Source: Asterella californica | Lineage: Eukaryota; Streptophyta; Marchantiopsida; Marchantiales; Aytoniaceae | Length of the DNA stretch: 64,000 nt | Direction of reading: 5' to 3' | NCBI GenBank assembly: GCA_036924285.1 | Contig: JAYKYS010000010.1 | Coordinates: forward strand, 19,815,001-19,879,000 | Shown here: positions 11,324-23,116 of the stretch, piece after piece | Position numbering within the stretch: position 1 is the stretch's first letter | How the letters are laid out: the number at the start of each line of letters is the position of its first letter | Notes under the pieces: model-generated | What the model saw: the letters and a program-made list of their open reading frames with translations, nothing else | Databases searched by the model: none | What the model was told of the DNA's origin: nothing | Program-made: the position numbers and the translations under genes

Positions 11324-12396
11324 ATAAATGTTGAAGATCTTTTCTCAATCAAGGTGGTCTCAAGACGGAGGATTCCGATAGAAGCTTCTTCGGAAGCTTC
11401 TTGTTGCTCATAAGTCCAAACGTAAGGTTCGTCCTTCTTCAGCAGCTTAGTAAGTCTTCTTGCCACCTCTGCATATCTGTCAATGAACCTCCTGTAGTAT
11501 CTTACGTTATCCATGAAGATTCTCAGCTGAGTCAGGTTAGCAGGTGGTTGAAGTTTCATGACAATTTCCACCTTGACACAATCGATTTCCATACCTCTTT
11601 CAGAAATCCTATGACCCAACAAGATTTCTTCTACCATTCCAAAGAAGCACTTCTCAAGATGCAGAGCCAATAGATGTTCCCTACACTTCAAAAAACACTT
11701 CCTCAAAAATATCAGATGGTCTACCTTGGATCCAAACACACAAAAATCATCTAAGAAGATCTCCATAAAAGTCTGAAGATACTCCTAGCCCCTGAAATGT
11801 GACGGGAGCGTTGCACAAACCAAACGAGATTTGGTTATATGCATAAGTTCTCCAATCAGTAGTGAAAATTGTATTTGACTTGTCTTCTTCTCTGATTGAT
11901 ACTTGGTTGTACCCAGAATACTCGTCTAGGAAGCTGTAGAACTCATGTCTAACATACAATCTGTAAATGACAAAGAATGATGGTCTTGTTTCGTGGCCAA
12001 GTTCATCTTCCGGAAGTCCTGGCACACACTGATCTTATCTGCCTACTTCTTGAGAACGATGACAATTGGAGCTACCCACTCACTGCTAAGCACTGGGAAG
12101 ATAACTCTTGCTTCCAAATATTGGTCAATTTGAACCTTCACAAGAAGTGAGTACTTGGGAATGAGTCGATATTGTCTTTGTCGTGCAAGAACAACGCCTT
12201 TTAGCAAGTCAACTCGATCTTCTCCCAATTGTCTATGTATGCCCTTCATGTCTTCTATGGTCCACGCGATGACATCTTGAAACTCTGTTAAGAGTTCTCT
12301 GAAATCTTCCAGCTGTTGATCATCGATTACCTTGGAAAGTTTCAGCTTCTTTCCTGAGGCAATCTCCATCTCTTGGAGGTCGTCAGAGTTCACCAT
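11299..12396 (-). pseudogene. reverse transcriptase of element B
   Basis: Split over three frames: 12,396-12,043 (VIAWTIEDMKGI, YRLIPKYSLLVK, SSEWVAPIVIVLKK), 12,025-11,747 (FLDEYSGYNQVSI, YAYNQISFGLCNAPVTFQ) and 11,766-11,299 (FLDDFCVFGSK, the catalytic Asp pair, then YYRRFIDRYAEVARRLTKLL). All RT landmarks are present in order, but two frameshifts (about 12,035 and 11,755) inactivate it. Confidence 0.85.
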
Positions 12397-12988
12397 TCCT
12401 TCAGTGTGGTTGTATTCACTAGCATCAAAATATTCTGGTTTGAGAGCTTCTTCCAGATCTGACTCGGCTTTTGACCGACAGCTAACTGATCTTCTGAAGA
12501 GAAGATAGTACTTTTGTCTTCTGGAAGCTCTTCTTCTGAAATTTCATAGCACTCAATGTATCTGCAGTCCACCTCATCATCTTCTTCCGAGATATCTGTA
12601 TTACACAAGTAATTTATCACAAACTCATCTCTTCTTCCACCACTGTCAGAAGACGCAGCTGAGTCTTATGATGTGTATCCTTCAGTGGTAGAGGAAGTTT
12701 CACCTTGATGTCCAATCTTCATCCAAGAGAGGTAGACTTTGGGCTTCTCCCTTGCTTGGGTGTAGGATTAAGAAATATCAAATGATGTCTTCGTCAATCG
12801 GTATTTACATTTGCAGCATACAGTCAAGGTCTTCCTATCAAAACCTAATATCCAACCTTAGGTACATGTCTCAAGATAATGTAAGTGAGGTAGAAAGATA
12901 CTTCTCCAATTACCGTCAAGACATCTTTCAGTTATCCCAAAGGTCGTCTTCTGGTCTGATCTGTCATTCTGAGAATCCTCAGAGTAGG
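12390..12988 (-). other. protease-RT linker of element B
   Basis: Acidic, poorly conserved polyprotein linker. Frame 12,620-12,390 encodes EEDDEVDCRYIECYEISEEE, consistent with the usual acidic spacer ahead of RT. 12,621-12,988 has no long frame on the minus strand. Confidence 0.5.
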
Positions 12989-13654
12989 CTAGAACGCAGT
13001 GAAGCCTACGGCATGTGCAGTTTCTTCTGTCATGATATTGACTCCGGAGTCTGAATCAATGGGTACCTTCTTTAGAAGATATCCATGGATCTCCATGTCA
13101 ACTTCAAGGGCTCCTAAGTCTTCATGCTCTATTCTTAGGATCGAGGTGCTCTGGGAAAATTTCGCTTTTTTCCTCTTCCTTGATCCTCTAAGAACGAAAT
13201 GTAACAGCTTCATGTAACCAGCATTATCATCCAAAAGCTGTTGGAAGGTTACATCCGCCTTCTGATTCCACAAATCTTGCAAGAAGTCATAAGGGGATCG
13301 CTTCAGAAGAGTGACCGGAGTTTCCAACATGGAAGGTTGAGAAGACACTTCTTTAGGTGGAAGACCTGAATTGGATCTTCCTTCAACTGGAAGCTTTTCT
13401 TGTCGAACAAGGGCTGCCGTGGTCGGTGGAGGAAGCATCTGCACTATCTTCTGTCGCTTCTCCAGTTCTTCTTGCATGATCGCTTCTACTTCTTTTCGGA
13501 TGTCAAGAGCAAAGTATTTCAGGTCTTCCTTGTCATAAGCATGAGAGGAAGGTCGCTCTGGAGAGAGTGATATCTCTTTATGTTGCTTCTTCTTATGAGT
13601 CTCCTTGCTTCCCTTACGACGAGATTTTGACTTCTCTTTTTTTTTGGTACTCAC
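12989..13654 (-). pseudogene. aspartic protease region of element B
   Basis: A 221-codon frame. The N-terminus is a lysine-rich segment (KKKEKSKSRRKGSKETHKKK). The C-terminus holds the protease start KVPIDSDSGVNIMTEETA, where DSG is the aspartic protease triad, after a strand ILRIEHEDLGALEVDMEI. The frame is cut soon after the active site (VGFTAF then stop), so the second half of the protease is missing from the frame. Confidence 0.75.
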
Positions 13655-13863
13655 CTAGAGTACTGCATCATCCATAATCTCCGTTGGAGGCCAACTATAT
13701 GATCAGAGCAAAGGCTCTAGTAGTTTCATCTTCCAGGATAAACGGTGGTTCTTCCTCAGATGACTTCTTCTTATGGGTTGCATACGTCTTTTGCAGCTGA
13801 AGCTCTTTCCCTATGCGCTTCCCAAGGTCTGGCTCATCTTCCTCAATGTGGTCAGTGTAATCC

Positions 13864-15296
13864 TCAGGATTTTCTTCTGCTACAGAGATATGTTGTACCA
13901 CTGCTAACCATCATCTCAATCCTATAGCAAGATTCCTCACTTGGATCGTGTAGGTACCTTTCATCATCTCCTTCCCAGTCAGTCCAATTGACTGTATGAT
14001 CTTGTGTGCACTGGTCCCTGGTGTGTCCGGAAGAGTTGTAGAGATTGCACCAAATGTTTGGCCGGGAAGCCATGGATTGCTTCCGCTTGTCCTTCGGATT
14101 GAGACTTTCAAATCTGCAAACTGCTTCAACACTTCATCAATCCGAGGATCATGTGCGGATTGAATAATCTGAGTCTGGGGACCTTCTGCACAACTTCTTC
14201 CTTGGATCGCAACTTCTCCTTCTTCTTCCTTCGTGCCTTCCTATCATGTTTAGACTCTGATTTTGAACTTTCGGCACCGAAGCGGATGACGTTTTCGAAG
14301 CACTGTTATCAATTTCAGCAGACTTGGATTTCCTCTTGGACTTCCTGGAAGACTTCTTCGACTTCCTATACTTCTTCGAGGTCTTCTCTCTTCTTTCGTC
14401 GTATTCCGGGTAGTGCTTGAAGTTTCATACTGCTCTGCACACTTCTGTACTTCTACTAAGTTATCACCTCCTCCTCTTCTACAATACAATTCCATGTCTT
14501 GAGACAGTCCTCCCAAGTATCAGTCCACGGCTTGTTGAGCGTAGTAACCTGGTCTTCCTTGGTTCTGAGGGATGTGATCCAGGAGGGCTTGAAACCTCTC
14601 AGTGTAGTCTCACAGTGTCTCTTTCTTCTTCCGCTCCAACCTCTGAAGCTCTATGAGGGTCATCCTATCATAGCCCACTCCTCCGAATCTCTTCAGAAAA
14701 GCTGCCTTCAGAGTTGCCCAAGTAGCCATAACTAAATCATCATCCAAAGCTTTACTCATCCATTTCCGCCCCTTCTCTATGATCAGACTAAGAAATACAT
14801 GAAGTCTATCTGCATCAGTGTCTTTCTTGTTGGATCGGGAGCTGATCTTGTACATCGTGATGAAGTCATTAACATCGTCATCATCATCGTGGAACTGATG
14901 GTACTTCTGCTTGGTATGGAAAGCCATGTTGACGGCCGGTTGGTGCAGCTGCCAAAGTCTTCCTCTGTCAGGTCCAGGTGCTGGAGATGATCCTCTCGAA
15001 GGATCAAGTCTGTCTGAGACAAGAATGTCGTCTTCCGAATCAGAGCTGCTGTCGCTACCACCTTCTAAGATTTCTAGAGCAATCCCCTCTAGTCTTCTTG
15101 CACCTTGAGAAGCCTCTCCTGCACTTGGGAAGACGTCTTCTGCGTTATCGAGACCAAAATCAACTTTGTAAACGAGGTCATCTAGTTGGCTTCTATCTTC
15201 TCCAAAGATTATGCTCGAGATGGAAGGCTCTTCCAATTCTGCGTTTCGGATCTTGAGCTCATCCTCTTTCTTCTTGTGTCTCAAGGATACAGTCAT
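13864..15296 (-). pseudogene. gag of element B
   Basis: Frame 15,296-14,610 has the gag core: a Ser/Asp-rich acidic stretch, then YHQFHDDDDDVNDFITMYK, a W-containing segment (RKWMSKALDDDLVMATW) and FLKRFGGVGYDRMTLIELQR. Frame 14,073-13,864 contains WCNLYNSSGHTRDQC, a zinc knuckle of CX2CX4HX4C type whose second Cys is replaced by Tyr. The region between (14,609-14,134) is lysine/serine-rich and frameshifted. Confidence 0.75.
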
Positions 15297-16457
15297 AAAC
15301 CACTCCTAGAAGTGGAATGTTAATATTAGGAAGCCACGACTATGATAGTTGTTTTCTTTGATGTAAAGGATAAATATAAAGTTTCGATTGTTGGTGAGAA
15401 GCTAATGCTTAAATTCTATTTCCAGAAATATAATTAAAGATTTGTTTTTATATACAAGTAGAATTCAAAAGTTTATCAAAATTATATATACAAATTACGA
15501 TTTATCAATCAATCGTGATTTATCACATGTCTTGCATGATAAACCACTACATAAGATGATGTATCATCCATAAAACTGACTTCAAAATACAAAAGAAAAA
15601 GATTTTATATTTCCAGAATCTTTTATTCTTTTCTAAGCACCAACATCTTCAATCTAGTGCTAAGAAAGATCTTACATTCAGTGTTGTGAATCTCATATTC
15701 TGGATAATTTTCGAAATTGAGAGAAATCTATCAGAACTTTTTAGACAAAAGACTAGTAACATTATGAATTCAGTGATTCTTTTAACCTGAAAGAAATTGT
15801 AGAACTCAATAGATTTAGATGGCTTAATAACTTTAAAAATGAATTAAAAAGTTCATTATATGTTTGGAAAATGTATAAAAATAAATGATAAAAATGTGTA
15901 AATTCATTAATATTACTCAACCAGTTCAAATAAATCTACTGAGTTTTATCGATTTGTTTCATCCCGTATCAATAATCTATCGATTTTCACCGAAAATCAT
16001 CCTGCGCACTGCTTCAATCCTAACGACCTCCTTCACTTCGCAGCAGCTGACGCTGACGTCCTTGTTTTCGGGAAGCAAGTCTCCCCAGAGCCTTCCGCTA
16101 CACGCGAATCCCGTTCCAAAATTGAGGCCGAGACTCCCGTAGACAAGTCCGCTATCGTATATTCTTGACACTTTTAGCGTCCTCCTTTTTCGCCTGTGGT
16201 TTTAAACAATAATATTCACTGTTGCTATTGCAGAATCCTTCGGGTACGGTATTGTTCAGTACGGCGGCAGCCTGCCTCACGCTTCCCTTGCCATTTTCCT
16301 ACTATATTGGATATACTGTAGTTTGCATGCATACCCATGCATATTCACCTCCTCCAAGTATGCAAGGGTTTAATTAATTTAATTAAATATAATATTATAG
16401 TAAATAGATGATCAGACTTGTTGGTTTTGGAACGCGAAAATCTACGCCTCCTTTGTT

Positions 16458-16692
16458 GATCTTCCTGCATCTCCAGGTTTGGCTAATATTTAACGTTTAG
16501 AGATAATTTTAATCTTTTCTGTCTTAGAATTTTTTTTGAAATATGCAAATTTATGCTTTTTGTGGGTTATATCAGGATCTTCTCTCATCTCCGGGTTTGG
16601 CTCATATTTAATATCTAATAAAATTTTATTTTTATCTGCTAATCTAATTCAGAATTTCTGGTTAACACTTATGGCTTTTCTAATAGTAGAAA
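16458..16692. repeat. diverged tandem duplication, period 118 bp
   Basis: GATCTTCCTGCATCTCCAGG at 16,458 is repeated as GATCTTCTCTCATCTCCGGG at 16,576. Both are followed by TTTGGCT and an AT-rich tail with similar words (ATATTTAA, then TTTTAAT or TTTTATT). Two copies are visible. Confidence 0.6.
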
Positions 16693-17300
16693 ACGAGAAA
16701 AAGTTCCCCCCCTTGAAGTTCTAGTTGCATGCATATTTGGCTAGAACCTTCAAGCAAAAAAAAACAAGCATATTACCAACTGGAAATATTTCGTTTAGGA
16801 CCATACCCTCTTTCGTGAAAATGTTTCGTTATAAAATTATTCATTCATTCGGTCATTCCTTTGTGGTGTGGTTCCCTCGCATTTCTACACTTCCCTTAGG
16901 ATTTATATTCTACTTCTCGACCCAAGAATAAGATACTGTAGCATCTCGGTACGGAATGAAAAAATTAATTAATTAAGTTTTTTAAACTCTAAATAAAATA
17001 ATATCTGCGACAGTTTTATCCCCATCGGGTTCCCTCTTCAATGTAAAAACAAGGATTTCAGCGACGCGTCTCAATTGAATCTCAAATTGTTTGAAGGTTT
17101 CCAATACCAAAAACGAACTGCTCGGTATGCGTTCAACCTATGAATTTGCCTAATTTTGTGAATTCTTTTCTCGTCTATCTTCTTCCCTCTCTTGCTGTTT
17201 TTATTTTGTTCTTGATGCGCGAGAGCATTCATTGCCAGAAAGACACCGTAAAAGAAAAACACGTGCTGCTGAAGGAGACTTGGAACCAGCACGTCTGGCA

Positions 17301-17340
17301 CTCGGCTTGGCAAGTCTAGGTGGGGCTCAACCCCGGCCGG
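17301..17340 (+). repeat. tRNA-like SINE head, copy 1
   Basis: CTCGGCTTGGCAAGTCTAGG followed by a B-box-like GGGGCTCAACCCC. The 40-bp block aligns closely with 41,018-41,058 and more loosely with 58,535-58,575 and 52,016-52,060. Body and tail are not delimited. Confidence 0.45.
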
Positions 17341-17936
17341 TGGATGAGGTTGGCTGGTGGGATCCAGTGTCGAGAGTGAACCCCGGTCTCCCTAGTTCCC
17401 ATAGACGCCTCGGGGGGAGAATCCGTGGTGGAGCAAAAAGCTTTACGAAAATATAGTTCTAAAATATAAAGTAAGCTAAAATATTTAGAAACTAATAAGC
17501 AAAATATCAATATGTATCGAGATATAAATAAATTCTTATCTTTTTGCATATTCACTTTCTCTCGATGGAGGAGGCAAAAGAGTATTATTTATTATCTAAA
17601 TTTTTTGAGAAATAATTAGATAATAAATTAAACCTTTCATTAAATATGTTTAGGTGGCGATAAACAGCTAGCACATGTACTTTGGGGAGAGTGTCTACCC
17701 GTGTTTCCCTCATAGTTATGTCCGAGTTGTCCTTTTTTTTCAAGTTTTGCTAACAATAATACTTATGAAATACTTGACTTGGTAAGGAATTTTATTTAAC
17801 ACTCATATATTTTCCGCACGCGAGCAAAAGTTCAGAGAAGTAAAAATTCTAACTTTTGCTGAAGCGGTTCTAGCCTCAGTTAATGAATTAGAAATTCACT
17901 GAAAGGCTCCTTCATCCTCGTCAAATAGAACAATAT

Positions 17937-17972
17937 CACGGTAGAATAGAACATTTGTTCTATTCTACCGTG
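17937..17972. repeat. perfect 16-bp hairpin
   Basis: CACGGTAGAATAGAAC, a four-base loop ATTT, then the exact reverse complement. This forms a stable 16-bp stem in AT-rich surroundings. It may be a foldback remnant of a small transposon. Bacterial-type terminators are not relevant in this genome. Confidence 0.75.
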
Positions 17973-19561
17973 TCTGATGTCGAAAGGTTATTGGTGGGTG
18001 ATCTGTACTTCCTCAGAAAGTTACTCTTAGAAACGAACCTTGCCACAAGAATAAGTCGCACTGTCATTCGCAGGCGTGATACAACAAGTTGCTATTGCCC
18101 AGAGCCTGTGCATCTGGTACAGGAGAGAAAGTGGACATACTTACGTAAGTCACACGAACATGCATATAAAACGAAAATGTGTTTGTCATCTTCTGAGGCT
18201 CTTTTCAAACCGACAGTTAGTTTCTTGTTGCTAGGCAAACACAAGAAGCCACGAGAAAGCAATAGATGTGTAATAGGGGGAATCAAAGTTAAACACAAAA
18301 ATTATCGGACATCCGGAAAGGAAAATAGCCGTGATAACAATCCGTTTAATTTTGTTTACGAACGCGATTCATAAAAAAAGATTTTTTGAATTGTTACAAT
18401 TATTTTACAATTAATCATTGTTTTTCGTGATAAGTAATAATCATTTTTTATGTCGACAAATCACATTCTAAACAAGTAAAATAAAAATACCGCGACTGAT
18501 TTCATGCAGACACCTCCGGAAGTCGTAACTCCACCTAAAAGGTTAACCACTACATGAAAGGTTACAACTTTGACTCCCCCTGATATGCATATTTATACCG
18601 ACAAACAATAACAACGGCCTTCGTAATCAACTGTGTTAACCTGCAATCATCGGCTTACACGATCCGCCGGTAACGGTTAAGGCCCGAGACCTACGGTAGT
18701 AATTGGCAATGGTCAAGGTACACGTTATTCGTCCGGTAAGAACTTTGAAGGTGAAGTGGAGACAGCAAGGAGGCGCGGCTGGTGTGCAAGTGTGAGTTGT
18801 TTGTCGGGTAGCGACGATAAATCTGTGGAGACCATGGAGCGATGGAAAGTGAGTGGGAGCTCATTAGCGGGGCCTCCACCTCGAATGGGAAGGATGCGTT
18901 GCGATTGCTTACTGGCTGGACAGGATCTCTATCCTAATCCTATTCATCACAGAGAAATCTGGAGATATGACCCGAGAGAAACAGACACACCGACGGCTTT
19001 CACGGTCCGAACTCTCCCCTTTGCATTAGCTCTGTTCCTCAAACATTGCTCTATTGCCAAGTTAGTTCTCGTTGCGCGCAGACTGTAGTTCCCATGGAGC
19101 TGACAGTCTGACTCATCTTGACAGTCTGACTGACAGGAGCATGTTGGTTCATGAGAGGGTTTTGTATACTCGGATTTTCGGTTTTACTTTGATAGTTTTG
19201 CATTTGACATGCGAAGACGTGAGCGAGGAATGATTACAGCGTAATTTGGTGAAAATTTTGAACGCTGTGGTGTTTGGAGCAGGAGGCCGAAGTTGGATCG
19301 ACGTTGTAGTTTCGGTTTTGAAAAAGCGCTTTAAGTCTCGAGGATTTAGGTAGGGGTCGAGGAGAGCCGTGCAAGCCGGGCAGCAGAATGGGTGGTTGTG
19401 TCTGATCACTAGCTGTGAAGTCGAATTTTATTAGTTTCTTCACAGCTGGAGGTACAACATTATTTTAGTGTCGGGGGAGAATTTTGAATTGGTTGCGTAC
19501 TTTTCTGAGGTTGAGCAGAGGATGATATAACGTTAAAAGGTATCGTCTTCTAGCAGGCAAG
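17973..19561. other. upstream region of the CPBP gene
   Basis: No supported gene. The open stretches 17,955-18,374 and 18,756-19,088 start with TTG or GTG, have no recognisable domain and are not accepted. The last several hundred bases before 19,562 presumably hold the promoter and 5' UTR of the protease gene; I see no convincing TATA box. Confidence 0.5.
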
Positions 19562-22500
19562 ATGAGCTCCACTGGTTTGCTGGGAGGCTTCCGGGTCTCG
19601 TCTGGTCGACCATGTGCATCTTCTGTAGGGCGAAGTTTTGGGCAAAGCTTTTCAGGCGCACCTTCTCTTGATCGGGACTCTGAGAGGGCTAGCAAGGGTG
19701 CAGCCACGGACAGTTCAGAGCGTTCATTATGCTGTGTGAGGGGTTCCCATGGTTCATCGACTGTTACGCGGTGTTCCGCGTCTCATGAATCCTCCAGTAT
19801 GTTGGCCAGATCTTCTGCAGGTGTTTGTTCTTACTCCAGTGGGCTAGCAAGGTCGATGGGAGAGAATTCCGTTAGTGATCATTCTACATCACGCCCGTCA
19901 CCAGTTAGTCGGTCTCCGAGTGCCTCTGGTTGTCGTAGTCCAGATGTTCGTTCACGAACGGTGTTGAACTCGCCGAATCTTGCTGGAGGAAATTTAGTAT
20001 GGATGAAGTTTTATCGGGGGTTGGAGTCAGCTTCTTCCAGATCAGCGAGCCTAAGGCCAGTAAGGGCCATGGGAGTAAATCCGGACGAAAGAAAGAAGGC
20101 CTTGAGCAGTAGTCCAGGTTTTAGGGAGGCTGGTGATATGCTGTTGAACAAGGTGATCATTCAACTTTTACTTTGCAGACGATTTCAACCGTGCTTGCTA
20201 TCCCAAACGCGCTTTGTAGAGGAAAGTTGTTGGTTTCAAATGCATATCTCAATATGCTGGCAATACCCGCCGATTAAGTTGAGTTTCAGTGTGTAGTCCA
20301 GTGAACCTTGACAAAGTTATCCTCTATGAACTAGTGGTAAATTTACTCGTCATATGCGGATGATTTATCTGTGTCAGTGAATGGCTTGTCTTACAGGATA
20401 ATTGGAACACTAACCAGTATCTGAGCAGTGGAGGAAGCGAGTCTGAGGAAAGTTGGGAGCAAATCAATATGGTGTTAAGAGTTATCTACGCATTGGGTAA
20501 GCAAATTCAGTATTCTCGCACTCTCTATACGCAAACTAAAGAGTTCTGTATAGTGTTTGTTTGGGAAATTTTATGCGCTTGATAGCCGGTATGAACCGTG
20601 AGATAGTCTGAGCCCGGTCCCTTGCAATTCTCGCCGTCCATTTGGAGGGGTACAGCAGGGATCTCAGTCTCTGAGTTGAAGTACGTCATTCCGGAATTGC
20701 AACCCGATGATCTTTATGTAATTCGAAATGTTGTCTGGTGTGCTTACGGTGTTTGCTTTACACTTCATGTAGCTATGTACGGCGGCTTAGCAGTGGCAGG
20801 AAGTGCTCTCTGCGCTTTCACTGGAGTCGATTCTACTGGCGGTTTTGAATTATCGACTGAAACGGTTGTTCAAGGGCTGGGCTATGCAGTACCCCCTATG
20901 ATGGCCCTTCTCTTCATTCTCGAGGTAAATATTATTTCCTTATCTCTCAGATTTCGAGGCTCGCTGGGGATTTCTGCTGTGGATTCCAGCTTAGGACATG
21001 ACATCTGGATTTCGAGTTTGATAGCGTCTTCTCAGTTGTGCTTAGAGTGTGTTCGTGGTGCCCTTCCATTTAACAGCTCTGTTCTTGTTGCAGGACGAGA
21101 TAGTGAAGATCTGTCCGCCTGCTAGAGCTATACGTGACGTAGAGGATGAAGAACTCATTGATTTTTTCGTAGGGATGAGCAGCTGGCAGGTGAGGAGCTA
21201 GCTTAGACTTGAAGTCCTGTTTATTCCCTCCTTAGATGCTCATCATCTGCTTAGGGCAAAAGCCCTTTTAGTTCAGTTGTGGGTTAAGCGGTGAGGCCAA
21301 GTGAGGTTTGTTCTGCTCAAGCGATCTAAGGTGAACTCATGCAGTTGCTTACATTCCGGCCCTGCAAAGTAGAATATGTATCCTCGTAAGCGGTTTCAGT
21401 ACTCCAAGCTTTCATGTACATTAATGCCCTTCTGGAGTGCTGTTAGCTTTGTCTGATGCGGAGATTCACTGGCTGTGCAGTTCATATTCGTTGTTGCAGC
21501 CGGAGCTCTCGCAGAAGAAATGTTCTTTCGAGTCGCAATTCAGGTTCGCAATTCCTCTCGAGTACACATTCCAGTGCGTTCATAGTAAGACTTGCATGCA
21601 TTCTGGGTTGTTCCATCAGAGTAACTGCCCTTACATAGTGGTTCGTTTGTCTTTCAGGGAGGACTTGCTCATGCCTTGCAGTACACCGCCAAAGACGTCA
21701 ATGATACGACAATTGGCATTTCTGTGCTGGTGCGGCGCCCTCGTCTCTACCTCTCGGAAGTTGTCTGTTTACCTAGAAGCTTGCTTCATTCACTAGAACG
21801 CCATACACGCGCCTTGCTGTTCAGTGGAGATCTCGTGTGTTGAGAAATGTTTTGCTTTCTTGCTGAAGAAAGCAAAACATATTGCTCTCCTTACATGGCT
21901 GAATCTGCTCTTGAAGAACGAACACCAATGCTGGGACATTGGTGGTCGAGGGACGAATTCTGATAGTTCGGAACTTACGGAGTAGATCTAAGCTGGAACT
22001 TTGAGTCCCGATAGGCCCTAAAAGTATTGGGTCCCTCTGAATGACGAGCGCGTGCACGCCTGTGCAGACGAGTATTATTCCATTCTTCACGCCATTCGCC
22101 CAAGCGTGTGCAGCTGTTTTGACTGCATCTCTCACTGGTTCTATGTACTACGTCATTTCTTCTCCTACTGGTATGTATCATTCGCCAAGGTAACAAACTT
22201 CCATGTATGTATGGGCATGCATGTACATATGTGGGTTCAGTTTTGTCGGGTAACTTAAGTGTGTGAAGATAGTTCTTGCATGGAACTGCTGTACTCATGG
22301 ACCGAAATATGTAGGGGCGTGCATTGTTCGTTTTCAAGTGTGAACATATCCTTTTACTCGTCTAACCTAATATACTTTGAACAGATCCTACGTATGTGAT
22401 TGCCCCAGTATCCGGTCGCAATAACAGGAGAGACATAAAGAAAAGGATATCAGGTGGGTTTTGGTTGTCGTTTGCCTTCTGTTTTAAGCCCTACACTCTG

Positions 22501-23116
22501 CTGCGTGACGAGCATTCACTTGTGTTCTGAAGCAAACAAGGCTTAGGTCAATTCAAGTAGAGATTCTGGGTCGTGGTGACATCAGTACGTTTTAGGGGTT
22601 GCATCTCTGTGGGTCTTCACGAGGCATAATCTGTTCCGTGGGTTTTGCTTGTACCAGCCTGGTATGAACGTCGGCAGCTGAGGAAGATTTACTCTCCTCT
22701 CATGGAGGCACTTTTGGCTTTATACCTCGGTTTTGAGTGGGTGCAGGTACGGTTTAGTTGTCTTTCCTTCTCCTTATGATGTTACTCTAGACTGACTTTT
22801 TTCAACAGTAGTTTGGTTACCTTCTACGTCAACCCAGTGTAAGAATTACAGTTTGCTGCTGCATACATGCTGATTGTGCCTATGATTCGCGTTTCTTGTG
22901 TGCACGAACCAGACTGGTAACATCTTGGGACCAATGATTACACACGCATTGTACTCTTTAGTGGTGGTGGGAAACGGTTTGAGAAGGATTCACGACAACA
23001 GAGACAAACTTCGCCAAAGAGTGAGCAAGGTTACCCAGCATAACTTTGAAGAATTAGATGTTCAAGCGGACAAGGCCCATCAGTCCAACTTATTTGCTGA
23101 TGAAACTGACAGGTGA
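19562..23116 (+). CDS. CPBP (CAAX protease/Abi) family intramembrane protease, 10 exons
   Basis: Plant-type CPBP intramembrane metalloprotease. I place ten exons by hand: 19562-20152, 20397-20496, 20659-20924, 21094-21189, 21481-21543, 21658-21729, 22068-22170, 22385-22453, 22658-22746 and 22913-23116. They give about 550 aa, with GT-AG introns and frame kept at every junction; the donor of exon 6 is the least certain. Residues 1-130 are Ser/Arg-rich with few acids, like a plastid transit peptide (inference). Hydrophobic segments follow (exons 3, 5, 7, 9, 10). Exon 5 carries the family signature EEMFFR (EExxxR, residues about 363-368). Exon 10 has PMITHALYS, the second metal-ligand His region. 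The closest relatives I recall are Arabidopsis CAAX amino-terminal protease proteins such as SCO4, needed for chloroplast development; that match is from memory. A plausible role is membrane proteolysis in the plastid. The substrate is unknown. Confidence 0.85.
21847..21880 (+). repeat. perfect 15-bp hairpin inside an intron of the CPBP gene
   Basis: ATGTTTTGCTTTCTT, loop GCTG, then its exact reverse complement, lying between exons 6 and 7. It would be transcribed with the pre-mRNA. Confidence 0.75.

Larger units (their letters stand above)
9571..15296 (-). mobile_element. Ty3/gypsy retrotransposon B, degenerate
   Basis: A second Ty3/gypsy lineage, clearly different in sequence from element A, on the minus strand: gag (15.3-13.9 kb), protease (13.6-13.0), RT (12.4-11.3), RNase H (11.3-11.0) and integrase (11.0-9.6). 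Its protein phrases, such as SGVNIMTEETA in the protease and FLDDFCVFG in RT, are typical of plant chromovirus-like or Tat/Reina-like gypsy polyproteins; I cannot place the clade. Every domain is frameshifted. The DNA has an unusual excess of GTCTTC/GAAGAC. LTRs were not identified. Confidence 0.85.
15297..17936. other. AT-rich intergenic stretch, no gene
   Basis: Mostly AT-rich sequence. It contains a GC-rich island at about 16,000-16,170, a diverged 118-bp direct duplication at 16,458-16,692 and a SINE-like head at about 17,301-17,340. No protein-coding gene or RNA gene is supported. Confidence 0.6.

Noticed and set aside
9280..15296. Cloning artefact, because GTCTTC is also a restriction-enzyme site
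   Set aside because: The word is spread over several kilobases of degenerate retrotransposon sequence in both orientations, not at construct junctions.
17301..17340. tRNA gene
   Set aside because: Only A- and B-box-like words are present; no cloverleaf with acceptor-stem pairing could be drawn, so a SINE head is the better call.
17955..18374. 139-codon plus-strand open frame
   Set aside because: It starts with TTG inside the 16-bp hairpin, has no recognisable domain and no splice context. The next ATG would leave a much shorter frame.
18756..19088. 110-codon plus-strand frame upstream of the CPBP gene
   Set aside because: Starts with GTG and has no domain; the position fits promoter or 5' UTR sequence.
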